DNA of 28,645 nt, taken from the NCBI GenBank assembly GCA_023229845.1, contig JALNYK010000034.1, forward strand, positions 1 through 28,645. Reading direction: 5' to 3'. The translations under genes and the position numbers were made by a program. The notes below the pieces were generated by a model that saw only the letters and a program-made list of their open reading frames with translations, ran no database searches and was not told the DNA's origin. Shown here piece after piece: positions 20,905-28,511 of this stretch. The stretch is from Gallionella sp. (GTDB taxonomy: Bacteria; Pseudomonadota; Gammaproteobacteria; Burkholderiales; Gallionellaceae). The number at the start of each line of letters is the position of its first letter. Position 1 is the first letter of the stretch.

Positions 20905-21927
20905 TTATGAAGTAAGCAAAGTTGCGATAATTTTGGTCGCAATTGACAACAAAACTGTAAAAACAAATCCCGCGACGCCTTTCATTATTGCGAACCTGTT
21001 TTTTTGCTCAGCATTGGAAATTTCTAACTCATCTCCCTTGGTGATACAGACGTAAGATATTTCTGACCACTGGTCAATAGCACCCTCAATTAATGTTGCG
21101 AAGAAGCCTGCCATTCGGTAAGTCGCGAACGCTCCCAGCATTGCCCACGCACTGAAAAGTCCGTAAGCCAACAGGTCCGTTGATCCGCTTGGTATAAATT
21201 TTGGCAAGAGAGTGATTATGATCAAACCAACAATCACGCCAGTAAAGAATCTCGCAAGTTTGGGTATGTGATGGCTGCGATAGCGAAGCCAATTTAGCCA
21301 CTTGAATTCATTAGCGGTAGGAATCACCTTGAACCATTCGTCAACGATATTAAGTAGATTCCTGGCAACCATGTAATCGATGTATTCAACCTCGACGACA
21401 GCCGTTCTGTTTCCCATCAGGCGAATAATTTGAGGCGGCGGGCCGTAGAATTCGCCTTCCATACGACGCATAACCGCTACGCGGGAAGCGAGACGAATAG
21501 TGATGGAGTAGGACTGAGGCTGTTTTGTCTTCGGTAGCAGGATGAGGAAGTTGTACTTGAGAAGAATGCTTTCAACAGGGCTTGTACATCCTGCGTTGTG
21601 CATGCGGAATCGTTCAAACGAGCTAAAGCGATCTCTTGTGTCGTCAATGTAATACACGTTGATTGAGCAATTTCCAGAGACAACGTTGTACTGTTCACAT
21701 GCCTGAGAAATTTTATGATCAAGTTGCTCGATATCAGCGAACTTCACCTGAATCGGCTTGGAGTAGGACTTGCCGACTTCTTCGGATTTTCCGGTAAGTT
21801 CGTTGTATATCCCCTGGAGGGTCTGGAGGGAAATAGCCTTTGAGTTCGATGATTCACCGATTACAGCGATATCACCTGATGTTCCGTCAGGTTGCGGTTC
21901 AGATGGTTCGTGATTGTTATTGGTCAT
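20905..21927 (-). CDS. Membrane protein of unknown function
   Basis: This 340-residue protein starts at the ATG at 21927 (MTNNNHEPSEPQPDG) with a hydrophilic N-terminal domain of about 210 residues. Membrane segments follow around FFTGVIVGLIIITLLPKF, LLAYGLFSAWAMLGAFATY and, at the C-terminus, GVAGFVFTVLLSIATKIIATLL. The cytoplasmic part has mixed alpha/beta character with no motif I recognise. The sequence is AT-richer and uses different codons from the flanking genes, which suggests transfer. No Shine-Dalgarno is clear. It stands alone, with a repeat region downstream. It could be a stress or defence membrane effector, but nothing in the sequence shows that. Confidence 0.7.
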   Translation of the reverse strand: MTNNNHEPSEPQPDGTSGDIAVIGESSNSKAISLQTLQGIYNELTGKSEEVGKSYSKPIQVKFADIEQLDHKISQACEQYNVVSGNCSINVYYIDDTRDRFSSFERFRMHNAGCTSPVESILLKYNFLILLPKTKQPQSYSITIRLASRVAVMRRMEGEFYGPPPQIIRLMGNRTAVVEVEYIDYMVARNLLNIVDEWFKVIPTANEFKWLNWLRYRSHHIPKLARFFTGVIVGLIIITLLPKFIPSGSTDLLAYGLFSAWAMLGAFATYRMAGFFATLIEGAIDQWSEISYVCITKGDELEISNAEQKNRFAIMKGVAGFVFTVLLSIATKIIATLLTS

Positions 21928-22074
21928 GATGTGTGTCCGCGGTTGTATTAACTAATGAAATGCACCGGATAACTTGACGTTTATCTTGCCCGATTCAGTT
22001 ATTCGCAGGGTTGTTCGGTTTGAACAGCCGCAAGCCTGCCGCAAATCCCCCGCAATAACAATATGCCGAAAGGC

Positions 22075-22548
22075 CTATCTATTTTTCCGCTGCCACGCCT
22101 CCAGCCTCGCATGCATGCGCTTGTAGTGCGAGCCGCGCCAGTAGACTCTTCTGCATGCCGGGCAATGACGCAACGGTTCGTCCGGACGGCGCGCGTCTTG
22201 CGGGATGCGCGCGGTGGCGGCTTCGTCGGCGGGGATAAGCGGGGTGTTGTCGATCAGGCAGCGGGTGAAGGCATGGGCCAGCCAGTCGATATGGAAGCGT
22301 GCGCCGACCAGTTCGGCCAAGTGGTCCAGCGGCGCATGCGGCAGGATCAGCGCGATGCCGTCGGCGGCTTTGTGTTCGGCGATCAGCGTGTCCTGCGTCA
22401 GGAAATAGCGGCCTTCTTCGCGGCATTGCCGCAACAGCTCGGCATCGCGCTTGCCGCCGTTCGCGAGCAGCGTGTCGTAGCCGGCGGCGCGCAGGTAGCG
22501 GCACAGGTGGCCCAGCATTTCGTCGCAGAGGAAGCGGGGTTGGCTCAT
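22075..22548 (-). CDS. Mut7-C RNase domain protein
   Basis: This 157-residue protein has a PIN-like Mut7-C fold: FLCDEMLGHLCRYLRAAGYDT with acidic D9/E10, GKRDAELL, and FLTQDTLI. A short zinc-ribbon-like tail follows, with HCPACRRVYWRGSHYKRM. The first half of the ribbon is usually CxxC; here it reads RCLIDNTPL with one Cys only, so zinc binding may be incomplete. Family members are predicted nucleases, homologous to the C-terminus of C. elegans Mut-7; their RNA target is unknown. The start at 22548 (MSQPRFLCDEML) has no Shine-Dalgarno and a TTTAATAT box only a few bases upstream. It is divergent from sodB. Confidence 0.85.
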   Translation of the reverse strand: MSQPRFLCDEMLGHLCRYLRAAGYDTLLANGGKRDAELLRQCREEGRYFLTQDTLIAEHKAADGIALILPHAPLDHLAELVGARFHIDWLAHAFTRCLIDNTPLIPADEAATARIPQDARRPDEPLRHCPACRRVYWRGSHYKRMHARLEAWQRKNR

Positions 22549-22633
22549 GCCGCGATATTAAATCCGAATGAGGTGGGTGCTGTATTTACCTGCGCGGCAG
22601 GATCGAATAATGGGTGATAAAAACACTCAACCA

Positions 22634-22662
22634 TTGTCCGCCCCTCGTTAATTGGCTAGAAT
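22634..22662 (+). promoter_or_regulatory. Sigma-70 promoter of sodB
   Basis: TTGTCC (22634-22639), a 17-base spacer, and TAGAAT (22657-22662) form a good housekeeping promoter. The predicted leader before the ATG at 22713 is about 43 bases and carries AGGAGA at 22701. Confidence 0.7.
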
Positions 22663-22712
22663 CCGCCATCCCGGATTCCGGTATCCGATCCACAGTCCCA
22701 AGGAGAATAAAA

Positions 22713-23297
22713 ATGGAACATACCCTGCCAGCTTTGCCGTATGCGAAAGACGCGCTGCAACCGCACATGTCCGCCGAGACCTTCGAATACCACTACGGCA
22801 AGCACCATCAAGCCTATGTGACGAACCTGAACAACCTGATTAAGGGCACCGAGTACGAGAGCCTCGATCTCGAAGCCATCATCAAGAAGGCCCCGGCCGG
22901 CGGCATCTACAACAACTCCGCGCAGGTGTGGAACCACACGTTCTTCTGGAACTGCATGAAGCCGAACGGCGGCGGTGCGCCGACCGGCGCGCTGGCCGAT
23001 GCGATCAATGCGAAGTGGGGCTCGCTCGACGAGTTCAAGAAGGCGTTCCAGACTTCCGCGGTCGGCAACTTCGGCTCCGGCTGGACCTGGCTGGTGAAGA
23101 AGGCCGACGGTTCGGTGGACATCGTCAACATGGGCGCGGCCGGCACGCCGCTGACCACGGGCGACCGTGCGCTGCTGTGCGTGGACGTGTGGGAACATGC
23201 CTACTACATCGACTATCGCAACCTGCGTCCGAAGTTCGTCGAGACTTTCCTGAACAACCTGGTGAACTGGGACTTCGTCGCGAAGAACTTCGCGTAA
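22713..23297 (+). CDS. sodB: Superoxide dismutase, iron type
   Basis: This 194-residue cytoplasmic enzyme converts superoxide to hydrogen peroxide and oxygen. Metal ligands are visible as H27 (YHYGKHH), H75 (AQVWNHTFFW), D158 and H162 (DVWEHAYYIDYRN). Q71 next to the WNH motif and the NNSAQ context point to the iron rather than the manganese enzyme. Length and start are normal: the ATG at 22713 follows AGGAGA and fits the N-terminus MEHTLPALPYAKDAL. It is monocistronic, with a promoter at 22634-22662 and a strong terminator at 23324-23354. Confidence 0.96.
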   Translation: MEHTLPALPYAKDALQPHMSAETFEYHYGKHHQAYVTNLNNLIKGTEYESLDLEAIIKKAPAGGIYNNSAQVWNHTFFWNCMKPNGGGAPTGALADAINAKWGSLDEFKKAFQTSAVGNFGSGWTWLVKKADGSVDIVNMGAAGTPLTTGDRALLCVDVWEHAYYIDYRNLRPKFVETFLNNLVNWDFVAKNFA

Positions 23298-23323
23298 GCG
23301 ACGTTGCATCGGCAGGATCGAAC

Positions 23324-23354
23324 AAAAATCCCGGAGAACTCCTCCGGGATTTTT
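23324..23354 (+). terminator. Rho-independent terminator of sodB
   Basis: AAAAATCCCGGAG (23324-23336) pairs perfectly with CTCCGGGATTTTT (23342-23354) over a 5-base loop, giving a GC-rich stem flanked by A and T runs. It would also work on the minus strand. Confidence 0.93.
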
Positions 23355-23481
23355 GTTTGTGGCAGTTGTGCTGCTCGTCAGACATGCGCGCATGTGGTCG
23401 CTTCTTCGGCAATCGGATAATCCGACACCCCGGATATTCGCCATTTTGACGGCATGGGTGTTTAAAAATCCGTTTCAAAGG

Positions 23482-23510
23482 TTGACCAAAATGCCGCCAA
23501 CCTTTATCTT
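23482..23510 (+). promoter_or_regulatory. Sigma-70 promoter of the ilv operon
   Basis: TTGACC (23482-23487), a 17-base spacer, and TATCTT (23505-23510) give a predicted start near 23517 and a leader of about 31 bases before the ilvB ATG. The 8-bp inverted repeat AAAGGTTG/CAACCTTT (23477-23484 and 23498-23505) overlaps both hexamers and could be an operator. Confidence 0.6.
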
Positions 23511-23547
23511 ACGCGGTTCTTTTTTGGCTTAGATTAGGGTGCTTGTG

Positions 23548-25257
23548 ATGGAGTTGACCGGCGCGGAGATAATCATCCGTTGTTTGCAGGAAGAGCAGGT
23601 CGAGTACGCATTCGGTTATCCCGGTGGTGCGGTGCTGTTCATTTACGACGAACTGTTCAAGCAGGATAAGGTCAAGCATATCTTGGTGCGCCATGAGCAG
23701 GCTGCGGTGCATGCTGCAGACGGCTATGCGCGTTCGTCGGACAAGGTCGGCGTGGCCATTGTTACCTCTGGCCCCGGCCTGACCAATGCCGTGACCGGCA
23801 TTGCGACTGCCTATATGGATTCCATTCCGATGGTCATCATCAGCGGCCAGGTGCCGACTTTTGCGATCGGCGAGGATGCGTTCCAGGAAGTCGATGCGGT
23901 GGGCATTACACGTCCCTGTGTGAAGCACAATTTCCTGGTGAAGGACCCGAAGGACATCGCTGAGACGATCAAGAAGGCGTTCTATCTGGCGCGCACCGGA
24001 CGTCCCGGCCCCGTGCTGGTGGACATCCCCAAGGATGTGTCGAACCAGAAGGCAGTGTTCGAGTATCCGGAAAGCGTGAGCATCCGTTCCTATCATCCGC
24101 CCGGCAAGGCGGACAGCACGCAGATCCGCCATGCGGCGCAGATGCTCTTGGAAGCCAAGCGGCCGATGATTTACGCCGGTGGCGGCGTGGTGCAGGGCGA
24201 TGCGTCATTGCAACTGATCGAACTGGTGCACTTGCTCGGCGCGCCGTGCACCAACACGCTGATGGGCTTGGGCGGCTTCCCCGCCGGAGATAACCAGTTC
24301 GTTGGCATGCTGGGGATGCACGGCACCTATGAGGCCAATATGGCGATGCAGCACTGCGATGTGCTGCTGGCCGTGGGCGCGCGTTTCGACGACCGCGTGA
24401 TCGGTAACGTGGCGCACTTCGCCGAAGTGCCGCGCAAGATTATCCATATCGACATCGATCCATCCTCGATCGCCAAGCGCGTCAAGGTGGATCTGCCCAT
24501 CGTCGCCGACCTGAAGCTGGCGTTGGGCGAGCTGCTGGACGTACTGAAGAGCAGCAAGCAGAAGCCGGATGCGGCGGAACTGGCTTCTTGGTGGAAGCAG
24601 GTGAACGAGTGGCGCGTCAAAGGCGGCGGCATGCGTTACAAGAACTCGACCGAGGTCATCAAGCCGCAGTACGTGATCGAGACGCTGCATAAGATCACCG
24701 GAGGCGACGCTTTCATCACTTCCGACGTGGGGCAGCACCAGATGTGGGCGGCGCAGTACTACAAGTTCAACAAGCCGCGCCGCTGGATCAATTCCGGCGG
24801 TCTGGGCACGATGGGTTTCGGCTTGCCGGCCGCGATGGGCGTGCAGCTGATCAATCCGGGCGAGACCGTGGCCTGCGTGACCGGCGAGGGCAGCATCCAG
24901 ATGAATATCCAGGAGCTGTCGACCTGCAAGCAGTTCCGCCTGCCGATCAAGGTGCTGGCGCTGAACAACCGTTATCTGGGCATGGTGCGCCAGTGGCAGG
25001 AGTTCTTCCACGGCAACCGTTATTCCGAGTCGTACATGGATGCGTTGCCGGACTTCGTCAAGCTGGCTGAGGCCTACGGCCATGTCGGCATGCGCATCGA
25101 CAACCCGGCGGACGTCGAGCCGGCGATCAAGGAAGCTTTCGCGCGCAAGGATGATCTGGTGTTCATGGACTTCCGCACCGACTCGACCGAAAACGTGTTC
25201 CCGATGGTGCCGGGCGGCAAGGGCTTGTCCGAAGTGATACTGGCGGAGGACCTGTAA
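23548..25257 (+). CDS. ilvB: Acetolactate synthase large subunit
   Basis: This 569-residue ThDP enzyme condenses pyruvate with pyruvate or 2-oxobutyrate, the first common step of valine, leucine and isoleucine synthesis. E50 in VRHEQAAVHAADGYAR is the catalytic glutamate. The ThDP/Mg motif reads TGEGSIQMNIQELSTC to LALNNRYLGMVRQWQ, so Glu stands where GDG has Asp. I chose the ATG at 23548 (MELTGAEIIIRCLQEE, AGGGTG upstream); GTG codons at 23539 and 23545 are also in frame, but homologues begin at MELTGAE. The stop overlaps the start of ilvH (TAATG), so the subunits are translationally coupled. The promoter is at 23482-23510. Confidence 0.95.
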   Translation: MELTGAEIIIRCLQEEQVEYAFGYPGGAVLFIYDELFKQDKVKHILVRHEQAAVHAADGYARSSDKVGVAIVTSGPGLTNAVTGIATAYMDSIPMVIISGQVPTFAIGEDAFQEVDAVGITRPCVKHNFLVKDPKDIAETIKKAFYLARTGRPGPVLVDIPKDVSNQKAVFEYPESVSIRSYHPPGKADSTQIRHAAQMLLEAKRPMIYAGGGVVQGDASLQLIELVHLLGAPCTNTLMGLGGFPAGDNQFVGMLGMHGTYEANMAMQHCDVLLAVGARFDDRVIGNVAHFAEVPRKIIHIDIDPSSIAKRVKVDLPIVADLKLALGELLDVLKSSKQKPDAAELASWWKQVNEWRVKGGGMRYKNSTEVIKPQYVIETLHKITGGDAFITSDVGQHQMWAAQYYKFNKPRRWINSGGLGTMGFGLPAAMGVQLINPGETVACVTGEGSIQMNIQELSTCKQFRLPIKVLALNNRYLGMVRQWQEFFHGNRYSESYMDALPDFVKLAEAYGHVGMRIDNPADVEPAIKEAFARKDDLVFMDFRTDSTENVFPMVPGGKGLSEVILAEDL

Positions 25258-25748
25258 TGAGACACATTATTTCTCTGCTGATGGAAAACGAAGCGGGCGC
25301 GCTGTCGCGCGTGGCCGGGCTGTTCTCGGCGCGCGGCTACAACATCGAGTCGTTGACCGTGGCGCCGACCGAAGACCCGACGATGTCGCGCATGACCATC
25401 GTCACCAGCGGTTCCGATGCGGTGATCGAACAGATCAACAAGCAGCTCAACAAGCTGGTGGACGTGGTCGCGGTGATGGACCTCTCCGAAGGCGAGCATC
25501 TGGAACGCGAACTGATGCTGGTCAAGATCAGGGCGAAGGGCGAGGACCGCGACGAGCTGAAGCGCATGGCGGATATCTTCCGCGGACGCATCATCGACGT
25601 GTCGAACGAGACCTACACCATCGAACTGACCGGCGCGGGTTCCAAGCTGGACAACTTCCTTGAGGCGGTCGGCCGCGAACTGATCCTGGAAACGGTGCGC
25701 ACCGGCGCTTCGGGCATCGGGCGCGGCGATAGGATTCTGAAACTTTAA
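25257..25748 (+). CDS. ilvH: Acetolactate synthase small (regulatory) subunit
   Basis: This 163-residue partner of IlvB stimulates the catalytic subunit and confers valine feedback inhibition. The N-terminal ACT domain is clear: MRHIISLLMENEAGALSRVAG, then LFSARGYNIESLTVAPTEDP. The C-terminal domain has ELMLVKIRAKGEDRDELKRM and TYTIELTGAGSKLDNFLEAV. The length is normal for bacterial small subunits. The ATG at 25257 shares its A with the ilvB stop TAA. It is 20 bases from ilvC. Confidence 0.95.
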   Translation: MRHIISLLMENEAGALSRVAGLFSARGYNIESLTVAPTEDPTMSRMTIVTSGSDAVIEQINKQLNKLVDVVAVMDLSEGEHLERELMLVKIRAKGEDRDELKRMADIFRGRIIDVSNETYTIELTGAGSKLDNFLEAVGRELILETVRTGASGIGRGDRILKL

Positions 25749-25768
25749 TTTTTAACGAAGAGGGCAAC

Positions 25769-26785
25769 ATGAAAGTTTATTACGACAAAGATGCAGACCT
25801 TTCCCTGATCAAGGGCAAGCAAGTAACCATCGTGGGCTACGGCTCGCAAGGCCACGCCCACGCGCAGAATCTGAAGGATTCCGGCGTGAATGTGACTGTC
25901 GCATTGCGCAAGGGCGGTGCTTCTTGGGCCAAGGCCGTGGCTGCGGGCCACAATGTCGCCGAGATCGCCGACGCCGTGAAGGGCGCCGATCTGGTGATGA
26001 TCCTGTTGCCGGATGAAACTACACCTCAGGTGTATCACGCCGATGTGGAAAAGAACCTGAAGTCCGGCGCCGCACTGGCGTTCGCTCACGGCTTTAACAT
26101 CCATTACAACCAGATCGTGCCGCCCGCAGACGTGGACGTCATCATGATTGCCCCTAAGGGCCCGGGCCACACCGTGCGCTCCGAATACCTGAAGGGCGGC
26201 GGCGTTCCTACGCTGATCGCCGTGTATCAGGACAAGACCGGCAAGGCGAAGGATATCGCGTTGTCGTACGCAGCTGCTAACGGCGGCACCAAGGGCGGCG
26301 TGATCGAGACCAACTTCCGCGAAGAGACCGAGACCGACCTGTTCGGCGAACAAGCCGTGCTGTGCGGTGGCGCAGTTGAACTGGTGAAGGCTGGTTTCGA
26401 GACGCTGACCGAAGCGGGCTACGCTCCGGAAATGGCTTACTTCGAGTGCCTGCATGAACTGAAGCTGATCGTTGACCTGATGTACGAAGGCGGCATCGCC
26501 AACATGAACTACTCAATCTCCAACAACGCGGAATACGGCGAGTACGTTACCGGCAATCGCGTGATCGCCGATCAGGCGCGCGCCGCGATGAAGGAGTGCC
26601 TGACCAACATCCAGAACGGTTCCTACGCCAAGCAGTTCATCCTGGAGGGTCGCACCAACTATCCGGAAATGACCGCACGTCGCCGTCTGAACGCAGAGCA
26701 TCCGATCGAAGTCGTCGGCGGCAAGCTGCGCGAGATGATGCCGTGGATCGGCAAGAACAAGCTGGTCGATCAGTCGAAGAACTAA
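25769..26785 (+). CDS. ilvC: Ketol-acid reductoisomerase (class I)
   Basis: This 338-residue NADPH- and Mg-dependent enzyme converts acetolactate to dihydroxyisovalerate, the second step of valine/leucine synthesis, and acts likewise on the isoleucine branch. The N-terminal Rossmann fold has VGYGSQGHAHAQNLKDSG and the coenzyme loop LRKGGASWAKA. The knotted helical domain has ETDLFGEQAVLCGG and ECLHELKLIVDLMYEGG with the Mg-binding acids. Its length marks it as the short class I form. GAGGG precedes the ATG at 25769. It is the third gene of the ilv unit and is followed by a purine/pyrimidine inverted repeat. Confidence 0.96.
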   Translation: MKVYYDKDADLSLIKGKQVTIVGYGSQGHAHAQNLKDSGVNVTVALRKGGASWAKAVAAGHNVAEIADAVKGADLVMILLPDETTPQVYHADVEKNLKSGAALAFAHGFNIHYNQIVPPADVDVIMIAPKGPGHTVRSEYLKGGGVPTLIAVYQDKTGKAKDIALSYAAANGGTKGGVIETNFREETETDLFGEQAVLCGGAVELVKAGFETLTEAGYAPEMAYFECLHELKLIVDLMYEGGIANMNYSISNNAEYGEYVTGNRVIADQARAAMKECLTNIQNGSYAKQFILEGRTNYPEMTARRRLNAEHPIEVVGGKLREMMPWIGKNKLVDQSKN

Positions 26786-26789
26786 CAGC

Positions 26790-26865
26790 GGGAAGAGGGA
26801 AGGGGGAAGGGATAAGGGTAAAAGCAGCAAAACCCATCCTTCCCCCTTCTCCCTTATCCCTTCTC
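26790..26865. repeat. Purine/pyrimidine inverted repeat between ilvC and psd
   Basis: The purine-rich left arm (26790-26818, GGGAAGAGGG to GGGATAAGGG) is inverted in the pyrimidine-rich right arm (26833-26865, CCCATCCTTCCCCC to CCCTTATCCCTTCTC). About 14 A-rich bases separate them. The right arm ends 2 bases before the psd ATG. It can act as a terminator or attenuator, and it looks like a dispersed repeat. Its length and arm match are imperfect. Confidence 0.7.
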
Positions 26866-26867
26866 AT

Positions 26868-27515
26868 ATGACTAATTATCCGCATCCCATCATCGCCCGC
26901 GAGGGCTGGCCGTTTCTGGCCATATCCCTGATTCTCGCCATCGCCGCCACCGTCTGGTGCGTCGTATGGTCGATCCCGTTGTGGATCATTTTTATTTTCG
27001 TGTTGCAGTTCTTTCGCGATCCGCCGCGCGCGATCCCGCAGGACGCCGGTGCGGTGCTGTCGCCCGCAGACGGCCGTGTGATCAAAGTCGAGCGCACGCA
27101 GGATCCGTACGGCAAGCGCGACGCAATCCTGATTAGCGTGTTCATGAACGTGTTCAACGTGCACTCCAACCGCAGTCCGGTGGACGGCAAGGTGGAGCAG
27201 GTGCAGTACTTCCCCGGCAAGTTCGTCAATGCCGATCTGGACAAGGCGTCGCTGGAGAACGAGCGCAACGCGGTGGTGTTGACGACCAACGACGGTCGCA
27301 CCGTGACTTTCGTGCAAGTGGCCGGACTGATCGCCCGCCGCATCCTGTGCTATATCAAGCCCGGCGATGTGCTGGCGCGCGGTCAGCGCTACGGTTTCAT
27401 CCGCTTCGGTTCGCGCGTGGACGTCTATCTGCCGCTGGATGCCCAGGTGAAGGTCAGCATCGGCGACAAGGTGTCGGCGACCACCACGATATTGGCTATG
27501 CTGCCGCAAAGCTGA
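26868..27515 (+). CDS. psd: Phosphatidylserine decarboxylase proenzyme (PSD-A type)
   Basis: This 215-residue protein converts phosphatidylserine to phosphatidylethanolamine at the inner membrane. Two hydrophobic stretches near the N-terminus (FLAISLILAIAATVWCVVW and IPLWIIFIFVLQFF) anchor it. It carries FRDPPR, LSPADGRVI with D68 and FNVHSNRSPVDG with H99. The self-cleavage site is G181-S182 in RFGSRVDVYLP, where Ser becomes the pyruvoyl group. This is the short form of the family. The start is placed at the family N-terminus MTNYPHPIIAREGWPF. The bases just before it are pyrimidines (CCCTTCTCAT) from the adjacent repeat, so no Shine-Dalgarno is present. pssA follows after 12 bases. Confidence 0.94.
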   Translation: MTNYPHPIIAREGWPFLAISLILAIAATVWCVVWSIPLWIIFIFVLQFFRDPPRAIPQDAGAVLSPADGRVIKVERTQDPYGKRDAILISVFMNVFNVHSNRSPVDGKVEQVQYFPGKFVNADLDKASLENERNAVVLTTNDGRTVTFVQVAGLIARRILCYIKPGDVLARGQRYGFIRFGSRVDVYLPLDAQVKVSIGDKVSATTTILAMLPQS

Positions 27516-27527
27516 TAGTCTGAACAC

Positions 27528-28283
27528 ATGGACGACATCACCACCCGTAAAACAATGAATCTGCGCCGCCGCGGCATCTACCTGCTGCCCAACCTGTTCA
27601 CCACCGGTGCGCTGTTCGCCGGTTTCTACGCCATCGTGCAGGCGATGAACGGTCGCTTCGAGTTCGCCGCGGTGGCGATTTTCATCGCGATGGTGCTCGA
27701 TGGCTTGGATGGTCGCGTTGCCCGGTTGACCCACACACAGAGCGAATTCGGCGCGGAATACGACAGCCTGTCCGACATGGTGTCGTTTGGCGTTGCGCCC
27801 GCGCTGGTGATGTACGAGTGGGCGTTCAAGGGGCTGGGCAAGTGGGGCTGGTTCGCCGCCTTCATCTACTGTGCCGCGACCGCCTTGCGTCTGGCGCGCT
27901 TCAATACCAACATCGACGTGGTCGATAAACGCTACTTCCAGGGCTTGCCCAGTCCGGCCGCCGCAGCACTCGTGGCCGGTTTCGTCTGGGTGATGCTGGA
28001 TTACGGCTTCAAGGGCAGCCAGTTGAGTTGGTATGCCGCCGCGCTGACGGTGTTCGCCGGCCTCTCCATGGTCAGCAACCTGCCGTTCTACAGCTTCAAG
28101 GACATCAACATGCGCAAGAGCGTGCCATTCCTGGTGATCTTTCTGATCGCGCTGTTCTTCATCCTGATCTCCAGCTATCCGCCTGGTGTGCTGTTCGTGC
28201 TGTTCCTGATCTATGCCTTATCTGGCTATGGATTGTGGCTGGCGCGTCGTTTTGGCAAATCCTCCGTTCCTCCAGCTATCTAA
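27528..28283 (+). CDS. pssA: CDP-diacylglycerol-serine O-phosphatidyltransferase
   Basis: This 251-residue integral membrane enzyme makes phosphatidylserine from CDP-diacylglycerol and serine, supplying the substrate of Psd encoded just upstream. The CDP-alcohol phosphotransferase motif DGxxARx8Gx3Dx3D is complete in DGRVARLTHTQSEF followed by GAEYDSLSD. Six or more hydrophobic segments follow the cytosolic N-terminus MDDITTRKTMNLRRRGIYLL, ending in a basic tail. The ATG at 27528 lies 12 bases after the psd stop, with a weak Shine-Dalgarno. It is the last gene of the ilv-psd-pssA run. A 228-base gap with no clear terminator follows. Confidence 0.95.
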   Translation: MDDITTRKTMNLRRRGIYLLPNLFTTGALFAGFYAIVQAMNGRFEFAAVAIFIAMVLDGLDGRVARLTHTQSEFGAEYDSLSDMVSFGVAPALVMYEWAFKGLGKWGWFAAFIYCAATALRLARFNTNIDVVDKRYFQGLPSPAAAALVAGFVWVMLDYGFKGSQLSWYAAALTVFAGLSMVSNLPFYSFKDINMRKSVPFLVIFLIALFFILISSYPPGVLFVLFLIYALSGYGLWLARRFGKSSVPPAI

Positions 28284-28511
28284 CACCGCTCTTACGACCT
28301 CTTTTTAGCTTGTTTTGATTGTCTTGCTGCACAAGTCCCGGTTTGCCCTGGAGTTGTGCTTGCGCATTCATGTCATTAATGGGCATGGGGCCCCGGGCTG
28401 GAGTTGCAAGTGTATTGCGTCCTGATTGCCAGAATATGTTAGATTGGCGGATATGAATTTGGACTGCTTTTACAAGAAGCGGGACGATTGAATATTTAGT
28501 GGAGGTTATAA

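Noticed and set aside
23491..23532. A 13-codon frame (MPPTFILRGSFLA) upstream of ilvB that could be an attenuator leader peptide.
   Set aside because: It overlaps the predicted -10, so it would lie partly upstream of the transcription start. It has only one Ile and two Leu, and no antiterminator/terminator pair follows.
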